Assembly: GCA_002352445.1 (NCBI GenBank)
Contig: DEIL01000129.1
Coordinates: 6,806 to 23,288, forward strand
DNA: 16,483 bases
Direction of reading: 5' to 3'
Origin: Desulfobulbaceae bacterium UBA2775
GTDB lineage: Bacteria; Desulfobacterota; Desulfobulbia; Desulfobulbales; Desulfocapsaceae
The position numbers were made by a program, and so were the translations under genes. Under the pieces are notes generated by a model. It had not been told where the DNA came from and did not search any database. It worked only from the letters and a program-made list of their open reading frames with translations. Shown here piece after piece: positions 7,243 through 14,766 of this stretch. The stretch's first letter is position 1; each line of letters begins with the position of its first letter.

Positions 7243-9531
7243 ATGGCAGTAGGCAAATCAGTTCAAAGAGTGGATGGAGTGGCCAAGGTAACCGGCAAGG
7301 CCCGTTATGCAGATGACTTCACTATGCCCGGAATGCGCGTAGCCAAATATCTGCGCTCCACCATTGCCCATGGTCGTGTTCTAACTATCGACACCAGCAA
7401 AGCCCGCGCACTACCCGGTGTAGATGGCGTTTTCACATACCAGGATATACCTAAAAAGAAATTTGCAACGGCCGGTCACCCTTTTTCCATGGATCCCGGT
7501 CATGTCGACGTTGCAGATCGACTGCTGCTTACAGACTACGTTCGCTATATGGGTGACGAGATTGCCATAGTGGTGGCGGATAGTGATCTTACTGCCTCAA
7601 AAGCACTTTCTCTTATTGATGTTGAGTATGAATCTTTTCAACCTCTGGTGAATCGTGAAGATATACTCGGAGATGATGTACCTGAAATACACAAGGGAAC
7701 AGGGAACGTAGTAAAAACCCACTCCTTTGTTGCAGGGGGCAATTTGGAAGAGGTCAAAGAAGAATGTGACCACCTGATTGAAGGACGATATAAGACCCAG
7801 ATAATGCAGCATTGCCACCTGGAGAATCACACAGCTTATGCATATATGGACGATCATCAACGCATCGTCATTGTCTCCTCAACTCAGATTCCGCATATTG
7901 CCAGAAGAATAGTGGCCGAGGCTCTTGATATGGATGCCGGCTTGGTAAGAGTTGTGAAACCATTCATTGGCGGTGGATTTGGCAATAAACAGGATGTGAT
8001 CCTTGAACCGATGGTGGCTTTTCTAACCAAAAACCTTGAAGGTATACCGGTCCGGTTAAAGCTGGACCGTGAAGGGGGAATGATTGGCACCCGAGTGCGG
8101 CATCCTTTTGATGTAAAGGTTCAGGTTGGTCTGGACAAGGACGGTACAATCAAACTTATCGATTTTGATGCCCTCTCCAATACCGGCGCCTATGCCTCCC
8201 ATGGCCATTCGATAGTTTCAGCAGGAGCCGCCAAAACCCACTATATGTATCCAAGGGCTGTTTACAGCTGTAAAGCAAAAACCATTTATGGAAATATCCC
8301 ATCAGCTGGAGCCATGCGTGCCTATGGCTCGCCCCAGATGACCTTTGCTATCGAAGCCATCATGGAAGAGGCGGCGCGCCTGGTCGGGATGGATTCCGTT
8401 GAATTTCGTTTAAAAAATGGTGCCCGCCCTGGTGACAAAAGCCAGATCACCAAAAAGCCGATCATGACCTGTGGTCTGCTTGACACTATCAGAAAAGGCA
8501 GGGAGCTGATCGATTGGAAAAGAAAACGCAAGGAGTGGCCTAAAATCCAGACAGGGCAGCTGCGGCGTGGCCTGGGGATAGCCATTTTCAGCTACGGTTC
8601 AGGAACCTATCCGGTCTGTGTGGAACCGGCCAGTGCACGTCTCATACTCAATCAGGATGGTTCAGTCCATCTGCAGATCGGAGCGACGGAAATTGGTCAG
8701 GGATCGGATACGGCTTTTGCCCAGATGACAGCAGAAACAGTTGGTATCTCGTTTGACAAGGTACACGTGGTCTCAGCCCAGGACACCGACGTCACCCCGT
8801 TTGACACAGGTGCCTATGCCTCACGTCAGACCTATGTAACAGGACAGGCAGTGATGCGAACTGCAGAGCAGTTAAAAACCAGAATTCTTGATTATGCATC
8901 CATTATCACCGGACTTGACGTTGAACTTATTACTATTGCAGATGACAATATCGTTATTGCCGAGACACCAGAGATAGCGGTTATGAGTGTACGCGACGTA
9001 GCTGTGGATGCATATTACGATAAAAATCGCGGTGGTCAGATCACGGCAGAAGTCAGTTACAAGGCTCGCAATAATGCCCATGTGTTCGGCTGCACCTTTG
9101 TCGATCTCTCGGTTGATATTCCTCTGTGCAAAGTCACAATTAACGAGATTTACAATGTCCACGATTGCGGGGTGGTTATCAATCCTCTGGGAGCGGAAGG
9201 TCAGGTACATGGCGGAATGGCAATGGGCATAGGCGCAGCCCTGTTTGAAGAACTCATGGTTGATTCCGATTCAGGAAGAATCTATAATAATAATCTGCTC
9301 GACTATAAAGTGCCAACAATCATGGATATCCCTGATCTTGGGGCAGCCTTTGTGGAAACTCATGAGCCATCGCATCCATATGGTGCTAAATCAGTGGGGG
9401 AGGCGCCTGTCATCTCTCCGGCGCCAGCCATTCGTAACGGTATTCTTGATGCAACAGGGGTTGCTGTTAACGAGCTGCCCATGACCCCCAAGTCCATCTT
9501 CAAATACTTCAAAAAAGCAGGATTGCTTTAA
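7243..9531 (+). CDS. xdhA: xanthine dehydrogenase molybdenum-binding subunit
   Basis: This is the large catalytic subunit of a three-subunit xanthine dehydrogenase, which hydroxylates hypoxanthine and xanthine and passes electrons to the FeS and FAD subunits. At 762 residues it matches E. coli XdhA closely in length and sequence. The N-terminal aldehyde-oxidase a/b hammerhead domain (about 10-130) starts with VQRVDGVAKVTGKARYADD. The molybdopterin domain follows, with IGGGFGNKQD (GGGFGNK at 243-249), SAGAMRAYGSPQ containing Arg359 at the substrate site, ATEIGQGSDT, and YGAKSVGEAPV with Glu720, the expected catalytic base. AGGAAA precedes the ATG. It lies 62 bp after ygeX and 10 bp before xdhB, in one operon. 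No selenocysteine codon is present, so any selenium would be a cofactor ligand. Confidence 0.93.
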   Translation: MAVGKSVQRVDGVAKVTGKARYADDFTMPGMRVAKYLRSTIAHGRVLTIDTSKARALPGVDGVFTYQDIPKKKFATAGHPFSMDPGHVDVADRLLLTDYVRYMGDEIAIVVADSDLTASKALSLIDVEYESFQPLVNREDILGDDVPEIHKGTGNVVKTHSFVAGGNLEEVKEECDHLIEGRYKTQIMQHCHLENHTAYAYMDDHQRIVIVSSTQIPHIARRIVAEALDMDAGLVRVVKPFIGGGFGNKQDVILEPMVAFLTKNLEGIPVRLKLDREGGMIGTRVRHPFDVKVQVGLDKDGTIKLIDFDALSNTGAYASHGHSIVSAGAAKTHYMYPRAVYSCKAKTIYGNIPSAGAMRAYGSPQMTFAIEAIMEEAARLVGMDSVEFRLKNGARPGDKSQITKKPIMTCGLLDTIRKGRELIDWKRKRKEWPKIQTGQLRRGLGIAIFSYGSGTYPVCVEPASARLILNQDGSVHLQIGATEIGQGSDTAFAQMTAETVGISFDKVHVVSAQDTDVTPFDTGAYASRQTYVTGQAVMRTAEQLKTRILDYASIITGLDVELITIADDNIVIAETPEIAVMSVRDVAVDAYYDKNRGGQITAEVSYKARNNAHVFGCTFVDLSVDIPLCKVTINEIYNVHDCGVVINPLGAEGQVHGGMAMGIGAALFEELMVDSDSGRIYNNNLLDYKVPTIMDIPDLGAAFVETHEPSHPYGAKSVGEAPVISPAPAIRNGILDATGVAVNELPMTPKSIFKYFKKAGLL

Positions 9532-9541
9532 GGGAACAAAC

Positions 9542-10420
9542 ATGTTTGATATCGACAGTTATCATAAAGCAGACACGGTGGATGAAGCCATTGCTCTTTT
9601 ATCGAAGAACCCGGACGCTGTGCCAATTGCCGGGGGTACCGATGTACTGGTCCGTCTGCATGGGCACAACCCCGACTACCGCCATCTTGTGGATATCCAT
9701 GATGTAGCCGAACTGAAAAATATTACAATGGAGCCGGATGGAACCATCGTTATAGGTTCTGGAGTTAACTTTACTGACCTGGCCCAGTCAGCCATCGTCA
9801 GTACCAATATTCCGGTACTGGCCGAAGGTGGTTCTTCGATCGGCGGTCCCCAGGTGCGAAATGTTGCTACCATCGGTGGTAATATCTCTAACGGCGCTCC
9901 CAGTGCCGATGCTGCTCCTCCTCTACTGGTGTTAAATGCGCATATAGAACTTAAAGGACCTGAAGGTTTCCGTCGGCTACCCCTGCATGATTTCTACCAG
10001 GGACCCGGCCAGGTTGATCGAAAATCCGGTGAGATCATGACTTGTCTGCGTATCGGTTCTACTGACTACAAAGGCTGGTCGGGCCACTACTATAAATACG
10101 CCATGCGTGGTGCCATGGATATTGCTACTATCGGCTGCGCTGCAGCCTGTAAAATTGATGGTGGCAGGGTTGCAGGAATCCGGCTTGCCTTTGGGGTCGC
10201 CGGGCCTACCCCGCTCAGATGCTGGCGCACCGAAGAAAAAGCTCAGGGTAGTGTGGCTGATCAGACTCTGCTTGATCTTGTCAGTGACTCCGTGCTGGGT
10301 GATCTCAGACCAAGAGATTCCTGGCGCGCCTCTAAAGATTTCAGGGAACAGATTATTACAACACTTTCCGAACGTGTTCTGAAAGAAGCCCTTAACAGAA
10401 ATGGAGTATCGATACCATGA
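9542..10420 (+). CDS. xdhB: xanthine dehydrogenase FAD-binding subunit
   Basis: This subunit takes electrons from the FeS clusters and delivers them to NAD or another acceptor. Its 292 residues equal the E. coli XdhB length. The FAD domain of the CO-dehydrogenase flavoprotein family is clear: IAGGTDVLVRLH (29-40) and VATIGGNISNGAPSADAAPP (108-127), followed by KYAMRGAMDIATIGCAA and LAFGVAGPTPLRC in the C-terminal domain. AGGGAACAAAC upstream gives the ribosome binding site, and its end overlaps the xdhC start by four bases (ATGA), showing translational coupling. It is the only FAD subunit in the window, so it might also serve the fused selenium-dependent dehydrogenase further on, which lacks an FAD domain. 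That sharing is inference. Confidence 0.92.
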   Translation: MFDIDSYHKADTVDEAIALLSKNPDAVPIAGGTDVLVRLHGHNPDYRHLVDIHDVAELKNITMEPDGTIVIGSGVNFTDLAQSAIVSTNIPVLAEGGSSIGGPQVRNVATIGGNISNGAPSADAAPPLLVLNAHIELKGPEGFRRLPLHDFYQGPGQVDRKSGEIMTCLRIGSTDYKGWSGHYYKYAMRGAMDIATIGCAAACKIDGGRVAGIRLAFGVAGPTPLRCWRTEEKAQGSVADQTLLDLVSDSVLGDLRPRDSWRASKDFREQIITTLSERVLKEALNRNGVSIP

Positions 10421-10887
10421 ACAGAAACATTTCCTGCACCGTTAATTCAAAATCGATGACCTGGCAGATTGATATCCGCATGTCCCTTGCTGATGTACTT
10501 CGAGAACATGGTTACACCAGTGTTAAGGAGGGTTGCGGAGTCGGCGAATGTGGGGCTTGTGCCGTATTGATCGATGACGTTGCCGTCGACTCCTGTCTCT
10601 ACCTTGCTGTCTGGGCGGATGGCTGCAATATACGAACTACAGAGGGTGAAAGTAAAGAAGGTAAGTTGTCTCCGGTTCAACAGGCGTATCTGGAAACCGG
10701 CAGCGTCCAGTGCGGTTTCTGCACTCCCGGCCTGGTCATGGCTTCCACTTCTTTCGTGGAACAGCATAAAGGACAGAAGGTTTCCCGGGAGCAGATTCGT
10801 AAAGGTCTGGCCGGAAATCTGTGTCGCTGTACAGGTTATGACGGAGTAGTCCGGGCGGTAGAGCAGTGTATTGATGCGGAAGAATAA
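10417..10887 (+). CDS. xdhC: xanthine dehydrogenase iron-sulfur subunit
   Basis: This small electron-transfer subunit of 156 residues carries two [2Fe-2S] clusters. The plant-ferredoxin-like cluster is bound by Cys40, Cys45, Cys48 and Cys60 (KEGCGVGECGACAV). The second, in the helical domain, is bound by Cys99 and Cys102 (QCGFCTPG) and Cys136 and Cys138 (NLCRCTGY). All eight cysteines are present. The start overlaps the xdhB stop as ATGA. In E. coli nomenclature this subunit is XdhC and should not be confused with the XdhC/CoxI-type maturation factor. The downstream 378 bp before ygeY hold no functional gene but a decayed inserted element. Confidence 0.92.
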   Translation: MNRNISCTVNSKSMTWQIDIRMSLADVLREHGYTSVKEGCGVGECGACAVLIDDVAVDSCLYLAVWADGCNIRTTEGESKEGKLSPVQQAYLETGSVQCGFCTPGLVMASTSFVEQHKGQKVSREQIRKGLAGNLCRCTGYDGVVRAVEQCIDAEE

Positions 10888-10899
10888 CAGAAATAATGG

Positions 10900-11182
10900 T
10901 CAGTTAGCAGTTATCAATACCAAGCAATATAGCAGAAGGTGTGGAACGGGATTCTAAAAAATATTTTTCTAGATTTCTACAATATTCAATAGGTTCCTGT
11001 GGAGAATTAAGAACACAAATTTATATTGGGATAGAAATTAATTATATCGAACCAGCAGTTGGTAAAAAATAGATTCAGGAAACAAAAGAACTCTCTGCAA
11101 TGCTCGTGGGGCTCAGAAACTCTATCAGGAAGACAAATTAATATCAGTATGCTTTTACTGATAACTGAGCACTGACAACTGA
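10900..11182. mobile_element. inserted element with TCAGTTATCA-type inverted ends
   Basis: TCAGTTAGCAGTTATCA (10900-10916) and TGATAACTGAGCACTGA (11159-11175) are inverted copies of each other with 14 of 17 matches, and the right end continues with another ACTGA-type unit to 11182. They enclose the four-helix-bundle pseudogene at 10914-11141. The unit resembles the intervening-sequence-like elements that carry such genes. It sits exactly between xdhC and ygeY. Confidence 0.5.
10914..11141 (+). pseudogene. decayed four-helix-bundle (23S rRNA intervening-sequence family) protein
   Basis: Reading from 10914 gives SIPSNIAEG, then RDSKKYFSRFLQYSIGSCGE and LRTQIYIG, then an in-frame TAG at 11070-11072, then LSAMLVGLRNSIRKTN and a TAA at 11139-11141. 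SIPSNIAEG followed by a GSCGELRTQ helix and a terminal LS-ML-GL helix is the hallmark order of the small four-helix-bundle proteins encoded by 23S rRNA intervening sequences. The first third of the usual protein is missing: the left inverted repeat runs straight into the SIPSNIAEG codons. There is no start codon or ribosome binding site. Both the missing N-terminus and the internal stop say it is non-functional. Function of intact members is unclear. Confidence 0.75.
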
Positions 11183-11265
11183 TATCAAATAACGATTTCC
11201 CTGCTTTTCATAACAGGATTTCGGGAGTTAGATACTAATAAAAATATAACAAAAGGATAACACAA

Positions 11266-12477
11266 ATGTCTCAATTAGATTTTGCTAAAATCAATCAACT
11301 GGCGGAACAGTACAAACCTGAAATGACAGCTTTTTTAAGGGCGATGGTGGCCATTCCCAGTGAAAGCTGTGACGAGAAGGCCGTTGTGGCCAGAATTAAA
11401 GAGGAAATGGAAAAAGTCGGTTTTGATAAGGTAGAGATTGATCCCATGGGCAATGTACTTGGTACAATCGGCCAAGGAAAGCACGTCATTGCCATGGATG
11501 CTCATATAGACACAGTCGGCATTGGCAACCGTGACAACTGGGAATTCGATCCGTATGAGGGTTACGAAGACGAAGAGACCATAGGAGGGCGTGGTACAAG
11601 CGATCAGGAAGGAGGTATGGCTTCCATGGTTTATGCCGGCAAGATCATTAAAGATCTGGGGTTGGAAGGCGATTACACTCTGGTAGTTGTGGGGACGGTT
11701 CAGGAAGAAGACTGCGATGGGCTGTGCTGGCAATATATCATAAAGGAACTGGGCCTTAAACCGGAGTTCGTCGTTTCTACCGAACCCACCGATGGCGGCA
11801 TTTATCGCGGCCAGCGCGGTCGCATGGAAATTAAAGTCGAAGTCAAAGGTATCAGTTCCCATGGTTCCGCGCCGGAGCGGGGAGATAACGCCATTTTTAA
11901 AATGGGCCGAATATTGGGTGAGCTGGAACAACTGCACGAACGACTGACAACAGATGCTTTCTTAGGAAAAGGCTCACTGACGGTTTCTGAAATTTTCTAC
12001 ACATCTCCCTCCCGCTGTGCTGTTGCTGATGGATGTACAATTTCGATCGACCGCCGTCTTACAGCAGGGGAGACCGGGGAACTGGCCATGAACCAGATCA
12101 GGGAACTACCTGCAGTCAAGGACGCCAAGGCGGAAGTCTCCATGTATACCTATGACAGGCCCTCGTATACCGGACTCGTCTACCCGACAGACTGCTATTT
12201 CCCTTCCTGGGTTCTGCCGGAAGATCACAAGGTTACCAAGGCAAGCACTGAAGCCTACGAGGGACTTTTCGAAAAGACTCCCCATGTCGACAAATGGACC
12301 TTTTCCACCAATGGTGTTTCCATCATGGGAATGTTCGGTATTCCCTGTGTCGGATTTGGACCGGGGAAAGAGGCAGAAGCCCATGCACCCAACGAAAAGA
12401 CATGGAAAGCTGATTTGGTTACCTGTGCAGCTTTCTACGCAGCATTACCTCTTATTTACATTGGTAAAAAGGAGTAA
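11266..12477 (+). CDS. ygeY: YgeY family selenium metabolism-linked hydrolase
   Basis: This is an M20/ArgE-DapE-type zinc hydrolase of 403 residues, the same length as E. coli YgeY. The di-metal site is readable: DAHIDTV with His80 and Asp82, GGRGTSDQEGG with Asp113, QEED with Glu147 and Glu148, STEPTD with Glu173, and AEAHAPNE near the C-terminus with His373. The family is named for its association with selenium-dependent molybdenum hydroxylases, and one is encoded three genes downstream. In the purine pathway it is expected to hydrolyse an amide or ureido bond of an opened-ring intermediate; the exact substrate is not readable. AAAGGATAA lies 8-10 bases before the ATG. The stop codon is 6 bp before the carbamate kinase start, so the two are co-transcribed. 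Confidence 0.92.
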   Translation: MSQLDFAKINQLAEQYKPEMTAFLRAMVAIPSESCDEKAVVARIKEEMEKVGFDKVEIDPMGNVLGTIGQGKHVIAMDAHIDTVGIGNRDNWEFDPYEGYEDEETIGGRGTSDQEGGMASMVYAGKIIKDLGLEGDYTLVVVGTVQEEDCDGLCWQYIIKELGLKPEFVVSTEPTDGGIYRGQRGRMEIKVEVKGISSHGSAPERGDNAIFKMGRILGELEQLHERLTTDAFLGKGSLTVSEIFYTSPSRCAVADGCTISIDRRLTAGETGELAMNQIRELPAVKDAKAEVSMYTYDRPSYTGLVYPTDCYFPSWVLPEDHKVTKASTEAYEGLFEKTPHVDKWTFSTNGVSIMGMFGIPCVGFGPGKEAEAHAPNEKTWKADLVTCAAFYAALPLIYIGKKE

Positions 12478-12483
12478 TTTCTT

Positions 12484-13434
12484 ATGAAGGCGAAATTAGC
12501 ATTTATCGCCATTGGCGGCAACTCGCTGGTCAAAAGCAAAGAGCAGCAGACCGTCGAGGATCAGCACCAGGCGATTCGAGAAACAGTACAGCATGTAATT
12601 GATCTCATCAGCCAGGGATATCAGGTACTGATATCCCATGGCAACGGCCCCCAGGTGGGGTTCATTATGCGGCGGTCGGAAGTTGCCCGTCAGGCAACCG
12701 GTCTCCACCTGGTCCCCCTGGTAAACGTTGTGGCAGATACCCAGGGCTCCATCGGCTATCAGATCCAGCAGGCAGTGAACAACGAGCTCGCTGTCCAGGA
12801 CATTGCAGGGCAGTGCGTAACCATTGTCACTCAAGTGGTAGTGGACAGAGAAGATCCTGCGTTCGAATCTCCAGCCAAACCGGTGGGAGAATTCTTCCAG
12901 GAGGATCAATTGGAGGATATCCAGAGAGATTATCCGGACTGGGCTCTGGTTGAGGATGCAGGCAGAGGATACCGCCGTGTTGTTCCATCTCCGGCACCGT
13001 GTGAAATCGTCGAAAGGCCGGTCATAGAATCGTTACTCGAAGCGGGTTATCACGTAATCGCCGCCGGCGGTGGCGGCATACCTGTGGTGCGGAACGGCAA
13101 AGATCTTGAAGGAGTGGATGCGGTAATCGATAAGGATCTGGCCTCAAGTTTACTGGCCGGGCAGTTGAATGCTGATCTGCTCATTATTTCAACGGCGGTG
13201 AAGCAGGTGGCGTTGAACTTCGGTAAGCCTGATGAACAATTAATTGCCACTATGACAGTAAGCGAAGCCGAAACCTATATTGAGCAGAACCATTTTGCCC
13301 CGGGCAGTATGCTTCCCAAAATGCAGGCAGCATTGAAATTTCTTAAAGCAGGTGGAAAGGAAGTTATTATCACCTCGCCTGAATTTATAAAAGAAGCTGT
13401 GCTTCATGGTGCTGGTACTCATATTATTCCGTGA
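12484..13434 (+). CDS. yqeA: carbamate kinase
   Basis: It transfers phosphate from carbamoyl phosphate to ADP, giving ATP, carbon dioxide and ammonia. The 316-residue product is an amino-acid-kinase fold protein with IGGNSL (10-15), SHGNGPQVG (51-59), VADTQGSIGYQIQQA, IAAGGGGIPVV (about 192-202), IDKDLASSLLA and the C-terminal GAGTHIIP. By context it is the counterpart of E. coli YqeA rather than of the arginine-deiminase ArcC, since no arginine deiminase is present and ygeY and ygeW flank it. The ribosome binding site AAGGAG overlaps the end of ygeY. With YgeW it would let the cell gain ATP from the ureido groups of purines. Its TGA stop (13432-13434) runs into a repeat element, as at guaD. 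Confidence 0.92.
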   Translation: MKAKLAFIAIGGNSLVKSKEQQTVEDQHQAIRETVQHVIDLISQGYQVLISHGNGPQVGFIMRRSEVARQATGLHLVPLVNVVADTQGSIGYQIQQAVNNELAVQDIAGQCVTIVTQVVVDREDPAFESPAKPVGEFFQEDQLEDIQRDYPDWALVEDAGRGYRRVVPSPAPCEIVERPVIESLLEAGYHVIAAGGGGIPVVRNGKDLEGVDAVIDKDLASSLLAGQLNADLLIISTAVKQVALNFGKPDEQLIATMTVSEAETYIEQNHFAPGSMLPKMQAALKFLKAGGKEVIITSPEFIKEAVLHGAGTHIIP

Positions 13435-13518
13435 TGGCGTTGTAAAAAAACCCGTACACCGCCATTCCCGCGGAAGCGGGAGAGAGCACAGAATTTGAGT
13501 TTTTACGAATTTGTCATC
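13433..13518. repeat. 86-bp inverted-repeat element after carbamate kinase
   Basis: Left end GATGGCGTTGTAAAAA (13433-13448) and right end TTTTTACGAATTTGTCATC (13500-13518) are inverted relatives, and both resemble the ends of the element at 3263-3351. A hairpin with 5-bp GC arms, CCCGC (13467-13471) and GCGGG (13476-13480), forms the centre. The segment from TTTGAG to TTTTTACGA corresponds to the opposite end of the guaD copy in reverse orientation. It fills most of the gap before ygeW, which keeps its own AAGGAG ribosome binding site at 13547-13552. Confidence 0.68.
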
Positions 13519-13560
13519 TATAAGATCACAAGACACTACTAAAAAAAAGGAGAAAAACTA

Positions 13561-14757
13561 ATGGATAACGCAAGGATAAAATCCCTTATTGAAGAGCTGG
13601 CCCAGTTAAACTATCAGGACATGTACTTAAACGACTTTCTGCTCACCTGGGAGAAAAGTGATCAGGAGGTTCAGGCAACATTTCTTGTGGCTGATATTCT
13701 TCGTGGTCTCAGACAGAGAAATATCTCTACCCGCCTCTTTGACAGTGGATTGGGAATTTCACTGTTTCGCGACCAGTCCACCCGGACACGGTTCAGCTAC
13801 GCCAGCGCCTGTAATCAGCTGGGACTGACTATGCAGGATCTGGATGAAGGAAAATCTCAAGTCGCCCATGGTGAGACGGTGCGTGAGACAGCCAACATGG
13901 TCTCCTTTATGGCTGACGTAATCGGTATCCGCGATGATATGTATATTGGTAAAGGCAACGCTTACATGCGCGAGGTTTCTGAAGCTGTACAGCAGGGATA
14001 TCTGGAAGGAGTACTCGAACAGCGCCCCACTCTGGTAAATCTGCAGTGTGACATTGATCACCCGACCCAGTCCATGGCCGATATGCTTCACCTGATCAAT
14101 CATTTCGGTGGCGTGAAAAATCTCAAAGGTAAAAAGCTGGCAATGACCTGGGCCTACAGTCCCTCCTACGGTAAGCCGTTGTCCGTTCCCCAGGGCGTGA
14201 TCGGGCTAATGACCAGGTTTGGTATGGAGGTATCCCTGGCGCATCCTGAAGGCTATGAGGTAATGCCCGAAATAGAGGAAATTGCCGTCAAAAATGCAGC
14301 GTCAGGAAACGGCAAATTTACCAAAACAAATTCCATGGAAGAAGCATTTGCCGATGCTGATATTGTTTATCCCAAAAGCTGGGCACCATTTTCGGCTATG
14401 GAAAGCCGTACCCAATTATACGGCAACGGAGACTTTGAAGGGATCGATACTCTGGAAAAAGAACTGCTCGGACAAAATGCTCAACATAAAAACTGGCAAT
14501 GTACAGAATCTCTAATGTCGACCACCCATGAGGGTGAAGCCCTGTATATGCACTGTCTGCCTGCAGATATCACCGGTGTAAGCTGTAAAGAAGGGGAAGT
14601 TGAGGCCAGTGTGTTCGACAGATACCGCAAACCCATGTACATGGAGGCCAGCTACAAACCTTATATTATTGCTGCCATGATTATGCTGGGCAAAGCGAAA
14701 TATCCAGCAGATACCCTTGAAGCCATGCTTATGGCTGACAATGCACGGATTAGATAG
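13561..14757 (+). CDS. ygeW: knotted carbamoyltransferase YgeW
   Basis: This is a member of the aspartate/ornithine carbamoyltransferase fold, 398 residues against 396 in E. coli. The carbamoyl-phosphate site is complete: DQSTRTRFSYA with STRTR at 73-77, DHPTQSMAD with His167-Gln170, and MHCLPADITG with His331-Pro334. The name reflects the trefoil-knotted branch of the family that travels with ygeX and ygeY. By inference it works in reverse, phosphorolysing a ureido group of an opened purine intermediate such as a ureido derivative of 2,3-diaminopropionate, to give carbamoyl phosphate for the preceding kinase. The physiological substrate is not evident from sequence. It follows the kinase by 126 bp containing a repeat and precedes the selenium-dependent dehydrogenase by 9 bp. 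Confidence 0.92.
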   Translation: MDNARIKSLIEELAQLNYQDMYLNDFLLTWEKSDQEVQATFLVADILRGLRQRNISTRLFDSGLGISLFRDQSTRTRFSYASACNQLGLTMQDLDEGKSQVAHGETVRETANMVSFMADVIGIRDDMYIGKGNAYMREVSEAVQQGYLEGVLEQRPTLVNLQCDIDHPTQSMADMLHLINHFGGVKNLKGKKLAMTWAYSPSYGKPLSVPQGVIGLMTRFGMEVSLAHPEGYEVMPEIEEIAVKNAASGNGKFTKTNSMEEAFADADIVYPKSWAPFSAMESRTQLYGNGDFEGIDTLEKELLGQNAQHKNWQCTESLMSTTHEGEALYMHCLPADITGVSCKEGEVEASVFDRYRKPMYMEASYKPYIIAAMIMLGKAKYPADTLEAMLMADNARIR

Positions 14758-14766
14758 GAGGATAAC

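Noticed and set aside
11070..11072. In-frame TAG in the four-helix-bundle remnant as a recoded codon
   Set aside because: The same frame has also lost its N-terminus and start codon, so ordinary decay explains it better.
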